Part shown: piece after piece, positions 5,330-6,924 of the stretch
Layout of the letters: every line of letters starts with the position of its first letter
Position numbering within the stretch: the first letter of the stretch is position 1
Source of the DNA: an uncultured Ideonella sp.
GTDB lineage: Bacteria > Pseudomonadota > Gammaproteobacteria > Burkholderiales > Burkholderiaceae
DNA length: 6,924 nucleotides
Direction: 5' to 3'
Assembly (NCBI GenBank): GCA_946479475.1
Contig: CAMLGG010000272.1
Coordinates: 1 to 6,924 of the forward strand
The notes under the pieces: generated by a model
What the model saw: only the letters and a program-made list of their open reading frames with translations
Databases searched by the model: none
Told to the model about the DNA's origin: nothing
Position numbers and translations under genes: made by a program

Positions 5330-6924
<1,595 letters not shown>

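Overview
The window is about two-thirds G+C with codons ending mostly in G or C. It carries a Bug-type (tripartite tricarboxylate) periplasmic binding protein, a LivF/PaaK-like gene pair, a short RTX protein and an Uup ATPase. Together these suggest a Burkholderiales chromosome, Comamonadaceae or a close relative; this rests on gene content and base composition only. No rRNA, tRNA, CRISPR array, insertion sequence or phage gene was seen, and no stretch over 300 bases lacks a gene.

Region 1 (1-2476, + strand) is the end of an operon: the C-terminus of a LivF-type branched-chain/aromatic-acid ABC transporter ATPase, a small unrecognised 101-residue protein, a PaaK-like acyl/aryl-CoA ligase whose start overlaps the previous stop (ATGA), and a cytoplasmic DsbA/FrnE-family thioredoxin-fold protein 23 bases later. 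The likely theme is uptake of an aromatic or other carboxylic acid followed by activation to its CoA thioester. The actual substrate cannot be read from the sequence.

Region 2 (2497-4128, - strand) holds two genes: a 123-residue Cupin_3-type protein and, 108 bases downstream of it, a 383-residue RTX (Ca2+-binding nonapeptide repeat) protein. The RTX gene converges with the dsbA-like gene across only 20 bases. No type I secretion gene is visible nearby.

Region 3 (4129-5245) is a 145-base divergent intergenic region with a perfect CTACGTAG palindrome, then a complete Bug-family solute-binding protein with a signal peptide. An intrinsic terminator follows it at 5293-5317.

Region 4 (5330-6924, - strand) is most of an ABC-F ATPase of the Uup type, cut by the window edge before its first Walker A motif.

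The window looks like ordinary, well-ordered metabolic and housekeeping DNA. I found no convincing new multi-gene system. The points most worth a second look are the unrecognised coupled 101-residue protein, the PaaK-like ligase with a degenerate phosphate-binding loop, the orphan RTX protein, and the palindrome in the cupin/Bug divergent promoter region.
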